From the NCBI GenBank assembly GCA_000751595.1, contig CCMH01000040.1:1-64000 (forward strand): a stretch of DNA of 64,000 nt, written 5' to 3'. A model generated the notes under the pieces. It ran no database searches. It saw nothing but the letters and a program-made list of their open reading frames with translations, and was not told the DNA's origin. A program made the translations under genes and the position numbers. Origin of the DNA: Weeksella massiliensis. GTDB taxonomy: Bacteria; Bacteroidota; Bacteroidia; Flavobacteriales; Weeksellaceae. This document shows, in pieces, positions 26,188 through 33,722 of the stretch (positions are counted from its first letter, which is position 1; each line of letters begins with the position of its first letter).

Positions 26188-26418
26188 TTTTTAGGATTTT
26201 CGCGCAAATCATGGCTTCATTCTACCAAGAACATAATAGATGCATGTATAAAATTCGACTCAGTTTTTCGTTCGTTGATTTGGTTTTATCTGTTTGGTAT
26301 AGATTATTTTAGGTGAGAAATTTTAGTCCAATAATGGATTTTTTTTCTTAATAAAAATAGATTTTTTTATCGGATTGTTTTCTATAAATTGCAAGCACTT
26401 AAAACGATTAATGGATTT

Positions 26419-27402
26419 ATGAAAATTTGCTTCGTGATGTATCCTTGGGATAATATTATCCCAGGAAAAGATACCACAATTCGATTGATAAAAGAGTGCG
26501 TAGAGCGCGGTTATGAAGTGTCTTTGGTTACGAAATCGGGGGTTACTTTACAGAAAGGAAAAGTGTTGGGACAATGCCAGAAACTTATTCCGCAAGTAGT
26601 GGGTGAAGATTGTGTTGCTTTTTACGATCAGATGCAGTTTGAGTATTCTACTCAAGAACTCAAAACATTTGATATTATTTTTATGCGTGCCGATCCGCCT
26701 GTAGACAATATGTTGCTCAATATTTTAGAACTGATAGAAGATGAAGTTTTCTTTGTTAACCGAATTTCTGGTTTACGCAAAGCAAATAACAAAATCTATG
26801 CAGCTTTTTTTGATGACGGAACAGATGAAGTAGTTCCTCAAACCCTTATTACATCAGAAGTACCATTGATCAAAAAATTTATAGAAGAAAATGATTTTCA
26901 TAAATTTATCATCAAACCATTGGACGGAATGGGCGGTAAAGGAGTAATTCTTTTAGAGCGCGATCAGTTGAGTAATGTGTCAGCGATTGCCGATTTCTAC
27001 ATCAATGCAGAAGGCAAAAAGAAACCGATTATTGTCCAAAACTATATCGAAGGAGCCGAAGAAGGCGATATTCGTGCCATCGTGGTCAACGGAGAACCAA
27101 TTGGTGCGATAAAAAGAATTCCGGCCGAAGGAGATCATCGCTCAAATATCAGTGCAGGCGGTGAATCGGTGAAACATGAACTGACCGAAACCGAACTGCA
27201 ATTGTGTCGTCGTTTGGGAACTCAATTGTTAAAAGACGGCTTGTATATTTGTGGTATTGATATTATCAATAATAAAATGGTCGAACTCAATGTCATGAGT
27301 CCGGGTGGGGTTTATCCACACAATAAAGCCAATAACAATACCGAAATTCAGAAACAAATCATCGGGATGATTGTCGATAAATATGAAGAATTGAAAAAAT
27401 GA
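26419..27402 (+). CDS. Glutathione synthetase-like ATP-grasp ligase
   Basis: A 327-residue protein of the GshB/RimK branch of ATP-grasp enzymes. N-terminal pre-ATP-grasp domain (MKICFVMYPWDNIIPGKDTT), then FIIKPLDGMGGKGVILLE (ATP-binding lysine and Gly-rich loop), QNYIEGAEEGDIRAIVVNGEPIGAIKR and IDIINNKMVELNVMSPGG (Mg-binding Glu/Asn). It forms an amide bond between a carboxylate and an amine at the cost of ATP. Glutathione synthase is possible, but the next gene, overlapping by 4 bases, encodes an amidohydrolase-peptidase fusion, suggesting a peptide or tail-editing function. No gshA is in the window. ATG 26419 is chosen over an in-frame TTG at 26389. Confidence 0.8.
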   Translation: MKICFVMYPWDNIIPGKDTTIRLIKECVERGYEVSLVTKSGVTLQKGKVLGQCQKLIPQVVGEDCVAFYDQMQFEYSTQELKTFDIIFMRADPPVDNMLLNILELIEDEVFFVNRISGLRKANNKIYAAFFDDGTDEVVPQTLITSEVPLIKKFIEENDFHKFIIKPLDGMGGKGVILLERDQLSNVSAIADFYINAEGKKKPIIVQNYIEGAEEGDIRAIVVNGEPIGAIKRIPAEGDHRSNISAGGESVKHELTETELQLCRRLGTQLLKDGLYICGIDIINNKMVELNVMSPGGVYPHNKANNNTEIQKQIIGMIVDKYEELKK

Positions 27403-29402
27403 AAAAGTTAAGTGTCGATAAAATAATCGAAAAAATTCAGGCCGAAGAAGTTTTCGATGTCATGGCAGAAGACGACTCCTTTCGCCTGAAGATTGACGAA
27501 TATATTCCGTACGTCTGTGCGGCAATCCATAACGGACATCTGATGCGACTCGAGTTACTCGAGAAAACTTCGTTGAGCGATTACGAACGTTGGTACGAAG
27601 AAGATCCACATACCGCAGAATTTATTGCGCAATTCCCGATTGTGATTCAAGGAAACGATTCGCGTTTCGAGTATGATTTGAACCGTGAACCAAGTACCGC
27701 AGTGTACGAAGAAGCTTGGGGAAAACAATGTTGGAAAGAGCCTTTGACCGAAGAAGAAAAACAAAGAAGCTTAGACAAACATCATAATTTTTACCGCGTT
27801 GTTCATGCGTTAATCCAAAAGTTAGAACAGAAATTCAACGCGTGTCTGGTGTACGATATTCATTCGTATAATTGGAAAAGATGGGATCGCAAAGTTCCGG
27901 TTTTCAATATCGGATCAGAGTTGATAAACCACGAAAAATATGATGCTTATGTCGATTCGTGGGCTAATGAATTGAGTGAAATCCAATTGGGTGAAATCGA
28001 AAATGTTACCGCGATAAATGATGTGTTTTTTGGGCGTGGATATCTCTTGAAATATCTTACTGAAAAATTCGACAATTCGTTGGTTTTAGCCACCGAAGTT
28101 TCTAAAATATATTGTGACGAATTGACCGGAGAATCTTTCCCAGAAATTATTTTCTTGATTAGAGAAGGCTTCAAAAATGCAATTGTTAGCCATGCGTTTT
28201 CTTTCGTAAAAAAAGAAACATCCTATAAAATCTCTAAGCAAGTCAATATTCTTCACAATGAATTGGAGTCGGATCTGATAAAAGTGGACAAAAAATTATT
28301 CAGTTTGGTGAATAATTTCGAGTTGCTTTCTGTGATTAATCCGGTGAATTTAGAGTTCGAAAAAATGAAGTTTTTTGCTTCTAAATACAATTATGAGCCT
28401 CAGTTCAAATACAATCCTATCAATCTGAATCCGTTAGAATTCAAACGAAAACTAACCTCGATCAACGTCGAGCGAATAGACGATAGTAGTATCCAAAAAA
28501 TGTACACCGACACGATTAGTGCTTACATGGATAAGGTCGATTTGTTGGCGAATATCGGGTCAGAAAAGTTTTTGTACAATTCTTTGCGCTACTTCGGCGA
28601 ACCCAATCAGAAAGATATAGACAATGCGAATTTCATTCTGTATTGTCCAGATTTCAGACCCGATAAAGTTGATAATTTTACCGAACAAGAGGTGGTTCAG
28701 CTATTTCGCGATGCTACCAAAGATTATGGTTTCGATTTCACCATAGAAGTTTCCGATCATATTGCATCGAAAGCTTTGGTGATTAATAGCCAGAAAAAAG
28801 TAGTCATCAAAAAAGGTGTTCGATTCAATAAACGTTTTACCAAAGGGTTGATTGAACACGAAATTGGGGTACATATGGTAACGACGATGAATGCTGCCGA
28901 TCAACCTCTGAAAATTTTTAGTATCGGATTGCCTGTCAATACATTAACGCAAGAAGGTTTGGCAATTTTATCGGAGTATTATTCGGATAGTATGAACATC
29001 GAGCGTTTACGCGAATTAGGTTTACGCGTTTTGGCTGTGAAATATATGACTTCCGGAAACACCTTTTCGGAGACGTTTCAGTTGTTGGTAGAAAAATATA
29101 AAATGGAACCCGATAATGCTTATTATCTAACGGCGCGCGTTTACCGTGGCGGAGGTTTCACCAAAGATGCTTTGTATCTGAAAGGTTTGAAAACAATTTT
29201 GAGTTTTATGGATTCTGGTCGTTCGATCAACAATCTTTTGATCGGAAAAACATCGGTAGAATATATCGATACGATTGACGAATTGATTGCCAGAAAGATG
29301 ATTAATCCACCAAAATATTATACCAAAATCTTCAAACAACACGAAGAAAATCCTTCCATTAATCCAATATTGCAATATATTTTTAATGGTCTGAAAGATT
29401 AA
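27399..29402 (+). CDS. N-formylglutamate amidohydrolase-like / DUF1704 (QEGLA) zinc peptidase fusion
   Basis: A 667-residue two-domain protein. The N-terminal domain (about 35-290) resembles N-formylglutamate amidohydrolase: AAIHNGHLMR, NDSRFEYDLNRE (88-97) and VYDIHSYN (151-158). The C-terminal domain (about 300-660) is DUF1704: HEIGVH at 487-492 (HExxxH zinc motif) and QEGLA at 518-522. Eukaryotic DUF1704 members (MATCAP/KIAA0895L) are metallocarboxypeptidases that remove the last tyrosine of tubulin. Here the partner is the ATP-grasp ligase overlapping by 4 bases, so one protein may add and the other remove a residue. Also annotated as flavohaemoglobin expression-modulating QEGLA protein. 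Cytosolic. Confidence 0.8.
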   Translation: MKKLSVDKIIEKIQAEEVFDVMAEDDSFRLKIDEYIPYVCAAIHNGHLMRLELLEKTSLSDYERWYEEDPHTAEFIAQFPIVIQGNDSRFEYDLNREPSTAVYEEAWGKQCWKEPLTEEEKQRSLDKHHNFYRVVHALIQKLEQKFNACLVYDIHSYNWKRWDRKVPVFNIGSELINHEKYDAYVDSWANELSEIQLGEIENVTAINDVFFGRGYLLKYLTEKFDNSLVLATEVSKIYCDELTGESFPEIIFLIREGFKNAIVSHAFSFVKKETSYKISKQVNILHNELESDLIKVDKKLFSLVNNFELLSVINPVNLEFEKMKFFASKYNYEPQFKYNPINLNPLEFKRKLTSINVERIDDSSIQKMYTDTISAYMDKVDLLANIGSEKFLYNSLRYFGEPNQKDIDNANFILYCPDFRPDKVDNFTEQEVVQLFRDATKDYGFDFTIEVSDHIASKALVINSQKKVVIKKGVRFNKRFTKGLIEHEIGVHMVTTMNAADQPLKIFSIGLPVNTLTQEGLAILSEYYSDSMNIERLRELGLRVLAVKYMTSGNTFSETFQLLVEKYKMEPDNAYYLTARVYRGGGFTKDALYLKGLKTILSFMDSGRSINNLLIGKTSVEYIDTIDELIARKMINPPKYYTKIFKQHEENPSINPILQYIFNGLKD

Positions 29403-29408
29403 AAACAA

Positions 29409-29438
29409 AAAAACGCTTTAGTTAATAAAGCGTTTTTT
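29409..29438. terminator. Bidirectional terminator
   Basis: A perfect 12-bp stem AAAAACGCTTTA / TAAAGCGTTTTT with a 5-base loop, between the convergent fusion gene and the T9SS protein gene. A CGGTAGGAT repeat (minus, 29445-29453) follows immediately. Confidence 0.9.
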
Positions 29439-29465
29439 TATTATATCCTACCGAAAAAAATGACC

Positions 29466-30947
29466 TTACTTTTTGATCATTTTCTTACGGATAACTTCTC
29501 CTTTTTGGGTTGTGAGTTGAACAAGATAAACGCCTTTAGCTAAGTGTTTTACAGAGATTGCTGCGTTCTTAGGTGAAAGTTGCATTTGTTTTTCTCCGTT
29601 CATCGAAAAGATTTCTATTTGTTGAATCGGGTGATTCGTTTGCCAAAAAAGTAAATCCTCTACCGGATTCGGATAAATAGCAATTGTCGCTTGTTCTTGG
29701 TTGTTTACGCCCAGCGTACATGCCGGATTGCTATAATCTACAAGCCCCAAAGATGGATCATCTACCTGATGGAAAATCACGTTTTCTATCGCCGATAAAT
29801 CGGTTGTCGAAGGCGCAATCCAACAATTTCCTTGTGCGATAACTTCGTTGGGTGAATTGTTGTACAAAGCAAATGTTTCTCCGTTGTTTCCGTTTTGGTA
29901 GAAAAAATTATTTCCGGGTGTTGTGGCATCGCCCATAAAAATATTCGTGGCTTCACCAATCAACGTAATTCCCCACAAATTATCTTCGATATGATTTTCG
30001 AGAATTCGGACTTCATTCCCCAAAACATTTCCGGGCTGTGTGATCGAAATACCGCTTCCGCCTTGCATTGGTAAGTTTTCTGAGTTGTTGTTGATGAGGT
30101 GATTATAGACAATATCACCGCCCGATTTTGGTCCGACCAAGGTGACTCCGTAACGGTTATCTTTTACAATATTTCCTTCGATTACCGCAAAACTATCGAT
30201 CCCAACTAAACTCGCTACCGCAATTCCGCCAACTTTGGTGTTGCTTCGGTTACCAATAATTGTATTATTTTTGATGATGATTTGTTGATCTTCTCCACTC
30301 GGTCCCATATTGATTTGGGCACGATTACTATTTTTGGTGTTGTTGTTTTCTAAATAATTATTTTCGAAAATCAAGCCGACTTTTGCATTGGCGGCAGAAC
30401 CAACAGCGGGTGTTTCGTTATGAAGAAATTGACTATTGATAATTTTCGGAAGTCCGCGCGAGAAAGAAATTGCACCTCCTGTAGAAACTCCTTTGTCGTG
30501 CATATAAGAAAAGGAACATTTTTCGGCCAAAAACTGTCCACTAAGCGCACGAATGCCTCCTCCATAACTGAATGAAATATTCTTGAATGTTGCAACTGAA
30601 AATTCATCCAACCGAATACCTTGATAGGTTTCTGTTTCGGGATTTTCTACCGTGAAATACGCTTGGTTAGGGGCAATAGCTTCGATCGTACCTTCGATAT
30701 TGAGCAAAACTTCTTTTCCGAAATACACCCAATAATCCTTATCGACTACCAATTTATCGTTGGCAGAAATCGTAATGTTTTTATGAACATAATACGTGTT
30801 CGGATTGTCATTATCTACAGAAACTGTCGAATTATCTGCATTTGCGATGTCTTGTAAATGCAAAACAACTCCAGAATTTGGGGATGTGTATTGCGCAAAA
30901 ACCGAAAAAGGAGCTGCGAAAAGAACAAGTTGTAAAAATGTTTTCAT
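29466..30947 (-). CDS. Secreted right-handed beta-helix protein with T9SS sorting domain
   Basis: A 493-residue protein. Signal peptide MKTFLQLVLFAAPFSVFAQ, then a parallel beta-helix built from repeats of the type SRNNTIIGNRS, EGNIVKDNRYGVTLVG, LENHIEDNLWGITLIG (about 100-370). The last 75 residues are a type A T9SS sorting domain (IAIYPNPVEDLLFWQTNHPIQQIEIFSMNGEK ... KGVYLVQLTTQKG). It is exported to the cell surface by T9SS. Beta-helices of this type bind or cleave polysaccharides, but no catalytic residues can be assigned. Confidence 0.85.
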   Translation of the reverse strand: MKTFLQLVLFAAPFSVFAQYTSPNSGVVLHLQDIANADNSTVSVDNDNPNTYYVHKNITISANDKLVVDKDYWVYFGKEVLLNIEGTIEAIAPNQAYFTVENPETETYQGIRLDEFSVATFKNISFSYGGGIRALSGQFLAEKCSFSYMHDKGVSTGGAISFSRGLPKIINSQFLHNETPAVGSAANAKVGLIFENNYLENNNTKNSNRAQINMGPSGEDQQIIIKNNTIIGNRSNTKVGGIAVASLVGIDSFAVIEGNIVKDNRYGVTLVGPKSGGDIVYNHLINNNSENLPMQGGSGISITQPGNVLGNEVRILENHIEDNLWGITLIGEATNIFMGDATTPGNNFFYQNGNNGETFALYNNSPNEVIAQGNCWIAPSTTDLSAIENVIFHQVDDPSLGLVDYSNPACTLGVNNQEQATIAIYPNPVEDLLFWQTNHPIQQIEIFSMNGEKQMQLSPKNAAISVKHLAKGVYLVQLTTQKGEVIRKKMIKK

Positions 30948-30972
30948 ATTGATTTTTTTTATTAGAAGTGTT

Positions 30973-31488
30973 TTACGAGAAAAGAGCTTTTAGTTCGTGA
31001 GCATCTTCCGGTTTCATTCTTTCGCCCAACACCAAACTCAATTGTTTTCTGCGCAATGCAGCTTCGTAACGTTCGATTTCTTGTTCGGTTTCTGGTATTA
31101 ATTCGGGTACACGCGTTGGTTTATTGTTTTCGTCCACCGCAACGAAGGTATAAATTCCATTATTGGTTTTGTTGTAGCACGAGTTTTTATAATCATATAA
31201 ATACACATCGACATAGACTTCCATCGAGGTAGAAAAAGCGCGCGTAACTTTAGCTTCTAAACGAACCGTGCTTCCGAGCGGAATCGGCCTATCGAAAGAA
31301 ACGTGGTTTACACTTGCCGTTACTACTTGGTAGCTGCCTGCATGCGTTCTTGCTGCGATAGAAGAAATCCTATCCATGCGCGCTAAGAGTTCGCCTCCAA
31401 ACATATTGTTGAGTGCATTAATTTCACTTGGTAGCACCAAATTGGTCATAATTGCTAATGATTCTTTGGCTGTTTTTGATTTTAACAT
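30973..31488 (-). CDS. Acyl-CoA thioesterase (hot-dog fold, YciA/ACOT-like)
   Basis: A 171-residue hot-dog protein with ESLAIMTNLVLPSEINALNNMFGGELLARMDRISSIAA and VTASVNHVSFDRPIPLGSTVRLEAKV, the classic acyl-CoA thioesterase core. It hydrolyses acyl-CoA to free acid and CoA; the C-terminal 35 residues are charged helix. The start ATG 31488 directly abuts the poly-U of a terminator hairpin (31494-31525), an unusual arrangement noted separately. Confidence 0.88.
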   Translation of the reverse strand: MLKSKTAKESLAIMTNLVLPSEINALNNMFGGELLARMDRISSIAARTHAGSYQVVTASVNHVSFDRPIPLGSTVRLEAKVTRAFSTSMEVYVDVYLYDYKNSCYNKTNNGIYTFVAVDENNKPTRVPELIPETEQEIERYEAALRRKQLSLVLGERMKPEDAHELKALFS

Positions 31489-31525
31489 AAAAAAAGACCT
31501 TTGTTATAAAGTCAACAAAGGTCTT
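31489..31525 (-). terminator. Terminator/attenuator-like hairpin abutting the thioesterase start
   Basis: On the minus strand a 12-bp perfect stem AAGACCTTTGTT / AACAAAGGTCTT with an 8-base loop runs into seven U residues that touch the ATG of the thioesterase gene. It terminates the upstream HU/SPOR gene. Confidence 0.85.
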
Positions 31526-31548
31526 AAATTTTTATGAAAAATGTAGGT

Positions 31549-32496
31549 TTAGTTTTTTCTAATCCATGCATCTTTATCTTGCTCGTGAATCCAGTTGAGA
31601 TAAGCTCTTGCACCTTCTTCGGTTTCGAAAGTGATATAGTTAACATAAAAGAAGCTTCCTTTTTTGTACACCATTCCGGCTTTGTCGAATCCTTTTTTAT
31701 TCAGTTTCTCAATCGCTTCTTGTGCTTCATCTAGTCGTCTATAAGAACCCGCAACCACTTGGTATTTCCCGGTTGTCTCTTTGGTTTTCACCACTACCGT
31801 TTCGTTGTTTATAGCCGTGTTTTCTACCGGAAGCACAATTTCTTCTACCTTGATATTTGGTAAATGATGAATGTTTTTTTCGGTAGGATGAATAACTTCG
31901 CGGTTAACTTTTTCTTTTCCGAACATTGGTAAAACGATTCCACTCCATTGTTCATCGACAAAAGCTTTTACAGGTTGAGGCGTATTGAAATATAAAAAAC
32001 CTCCTACCAAAATAGGTAGAAAAGAAGCCGCTGCTAGTAAACCAGCGTAACGATTTGGTTTTTCTTTTTCTATTTCGGTTTGTAGAACATACGGCGTATG
32101 AACGGCAGGTAACCCAAAACTACTCAAAAGAAAATTAGTGTCTTCGGGGGTGAAAACTAAATTTCCTTCGGCATTTTGTTGTAAACGCCCCAAATGATGA
32201 AGCGAAAGTTCTTTGCCTGCTTGCAAATGTTCTTGCCAAAAACGAACCTGATTCTGAATTGTTTCTAAGGCCTTTTCTTGCGACAAATTCTGTTTACTCA
32301 TCAAAGCATTGATCAGCAATCCATCTTGTTTTTGGAGAGAAGCATTGAATGAAACCGACTTACTCGGCGGGAGAAATTGTTGCGCAGCCAAATCTTTCTT
32401 AGCCGAATGTGCCTGCGTAATAAAAGCTCCGAAATCTGGAACAATTACACAATTGTGTTCGTATAATAATTCATGAATAAGTTGTTCTATTTTCAT
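31549..32496 (-). CDS. HU-like (CCDC81) / SPOR domain membrane protein
   Basis: A 315-residue protein. The N-terminal 125 residues are two HU-like domains of the bacterial CCDC81 type (LIHELLYEHNCVIVPDFGAFITQ ... LSLHHLGRLQQNAEGNLVF). One membrane helix follows at about 148-166 (AGLLAAASFLPILVGGFLYF), and a SPOR domain, which binds denuded peptidoglycan glycans, ends the protein (KYQVVAGSYRRLDEAQEAIEKLNKKGF). It probably links a cytosolic scaffold to septal cell wall. A copy of the dispersed repeat (31881-31889) encodes IHPTEK in the linker. Confidence 0.88.
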   Translation of the reverse strand: MKIEQLIHELLYEHNCVIVPDFGAFITQAHSAKKDLAAQQFLPPSKSVSFNASLQKQDGLLINALMSKQNLSQEKALETIQNQVRFWQEHLQAGKELSLHHLGRLQQNAEGNLVFTPEDTNFLLSSFGLPAVHTPYVLQTEIEKEKPNRYAGLLAAASFLPILVGGFLYFNTPQPVKAFVDEQWSGIVLPMFGKEKVNREVIHPTEKNIHHLPNIKVEEIVLPVENTAINNETVVVKTKETTGKYQVVAGSYRRLDEAQEAIEKLNKKGFDKAGMVYKKGSFFYVNYITFETEEGARAYLNWIHEQDKDAWIRKN

Positions 32497-32576
32497 ATGA
32501 TGATCATCTTAATGATACTTTTTTTATTCTAAAAAGCTTTTACAAAAATAAGAAGTTTTTCCTTATCTTTAAAATT

Positions 32577-33671
32577 ATGATAAATGATTTGAAATACCAA
32601 ATTGCGCTAAGCTTTTGTAAAGGCTTAGGACCCAAGTACACCAAGCAATTGCTGCACAGCTTTGGGCTTGCAAAAATGGTATGGCAAGAAAAGTTATCTA
32701 CGCTACAAGAAAAAACCAAAATTCCACTGATTAATCTGATGGATATTGGCCGTGATGAAATCTTAACCATGGCCGAAAACGAGTTGCTTTTTTGTGAACA
32801 AAATCAAATCAAAATTCTTTCTTTTTTTGATGATGCTTATCCGTATTATCTGAAACAATGTGACGATGCACCTCTGATTTTGTATTATAAAGGTCGAATT
32901 GATTTCAAAAATGAGTTGAATGTTTCTATCGTTGGATCAAGAAAAATGACAGCTTATGGTGCGAAATTTATACAAGAACTCATCACAGATTTACGCGATT
33001 ATCCGATCTGTATTGTGAGTGGTTTGGCATATGGTTGCGATATTCAGGCGCATAGAACTGCACTGAGTTTTGGGTTGCCTACTTGGGGCGTTTTGGCGCA
33101 TCATCTGAACAAAGTATATCCAGCGAAACATAAAAAAGAAGCGCAAGAAATGTTGGCAAACGGAGGTTTGATTAGCGAATATTCTTCTCAGCATGCATTG
33201 ATTCCTGAATGTTTTTTACAGCGAAATCGGATCATTGCAGGTCTTTCTCCGACGACAATTATTGTAGAATCTAGTTATTCTGGAGGAGCTTTGGTGACAG
33301 CGAAATTTGCAAATGAATACAACCGAGATGTTTTTGCTTTGCCCGGACGAAATTCGGATGAAATGAGTCGAGGGAACAATCATTTGATCAAAACACATCA
33401 GGCTTATCTCATCGAAAATGCACAAGATTTGCTGTATCATTTGAATATACAATCCAAAGAAAATAAAACAAAACAAGTCGAAATGTTTGTGGATTTAACC
33501 GAAACCGAACAAAAAATCGTCCAATTATTACAAAAAAATCAAAAACTACATATCGATCAGTTGGCTGATTTATCCAATCAATATACTTATCAATTGTTAC
33601 CAATTTTGCTCGATTTAGAATTAAAACAACTCGTGAAACCTTTGCCTGGGAAATTTTTCGAGCTTATTTAA
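32577..33671 (+). CDS. dprA: DNA-processing protein DprA
   Basis: A 364-residue protein that loads RecA onto incoming single-stranded DNA in natural transformation. The Rossmann-like DprA domain contains SIVGSRKMTAYGAKF, VSGLAYGCDIQAHRTAL, PECFLQRNRIIAGLS and IVESSYSGGALVTAKFANEY; the last 65 residues form the DprA winged helix. Its presence is compatible with competence. Single gene, divergent from the HU/SPOR gene. Confidence 0.95.
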   Translation: MINDLKYQIALSFCKGLGPKYTKQLLHSFGLAKMVWQEKLSTLQEKTKIPLINLMDIGRDEILTMAENELLFCEQNQIKILSFFDDAYPYYLKQCDDAPLILYYKGRIDFKNELNVSIVGSRKMTAYGAKFIQELITDLRDYPICIVSGLAYGCDIQAHRTALSFGLPTWGVLAHHLNKVYPAKHKKEAQEMLANGGLISEYSSQHALIPECFLQRNRIIAGLSPTTIIVESSYSGGALVTAKFANEYNRDVFALPGRNSDEMSRGNNHLIKTHQAYLIENAQDLLYHLNIQSKENKTKQVEMFVDLTETEQKIVQLLQKNQKLHIDQLADLSNQYTYQLLPILLDLELKQLVKPLPGKFFELI

Positions 33672-33710
33672 TAATTCTTTTCCAATTCTTTCGTTATCAA
33701 GAATAACAAG

Positions 33711-33718
33711 TACATTTG
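33711..33718 (+). promoter_or_regulatory. Probable -10 box for the porZ-recO unit
   Basis: TACATTTG fits TAnnTTTG and ends 4 bases before the porZ start codon; no good -33 TTTG is seen. Another nearly leaderless arrangement. Confidence 0.5.
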
Positions 33719-33722
33719 TTTT

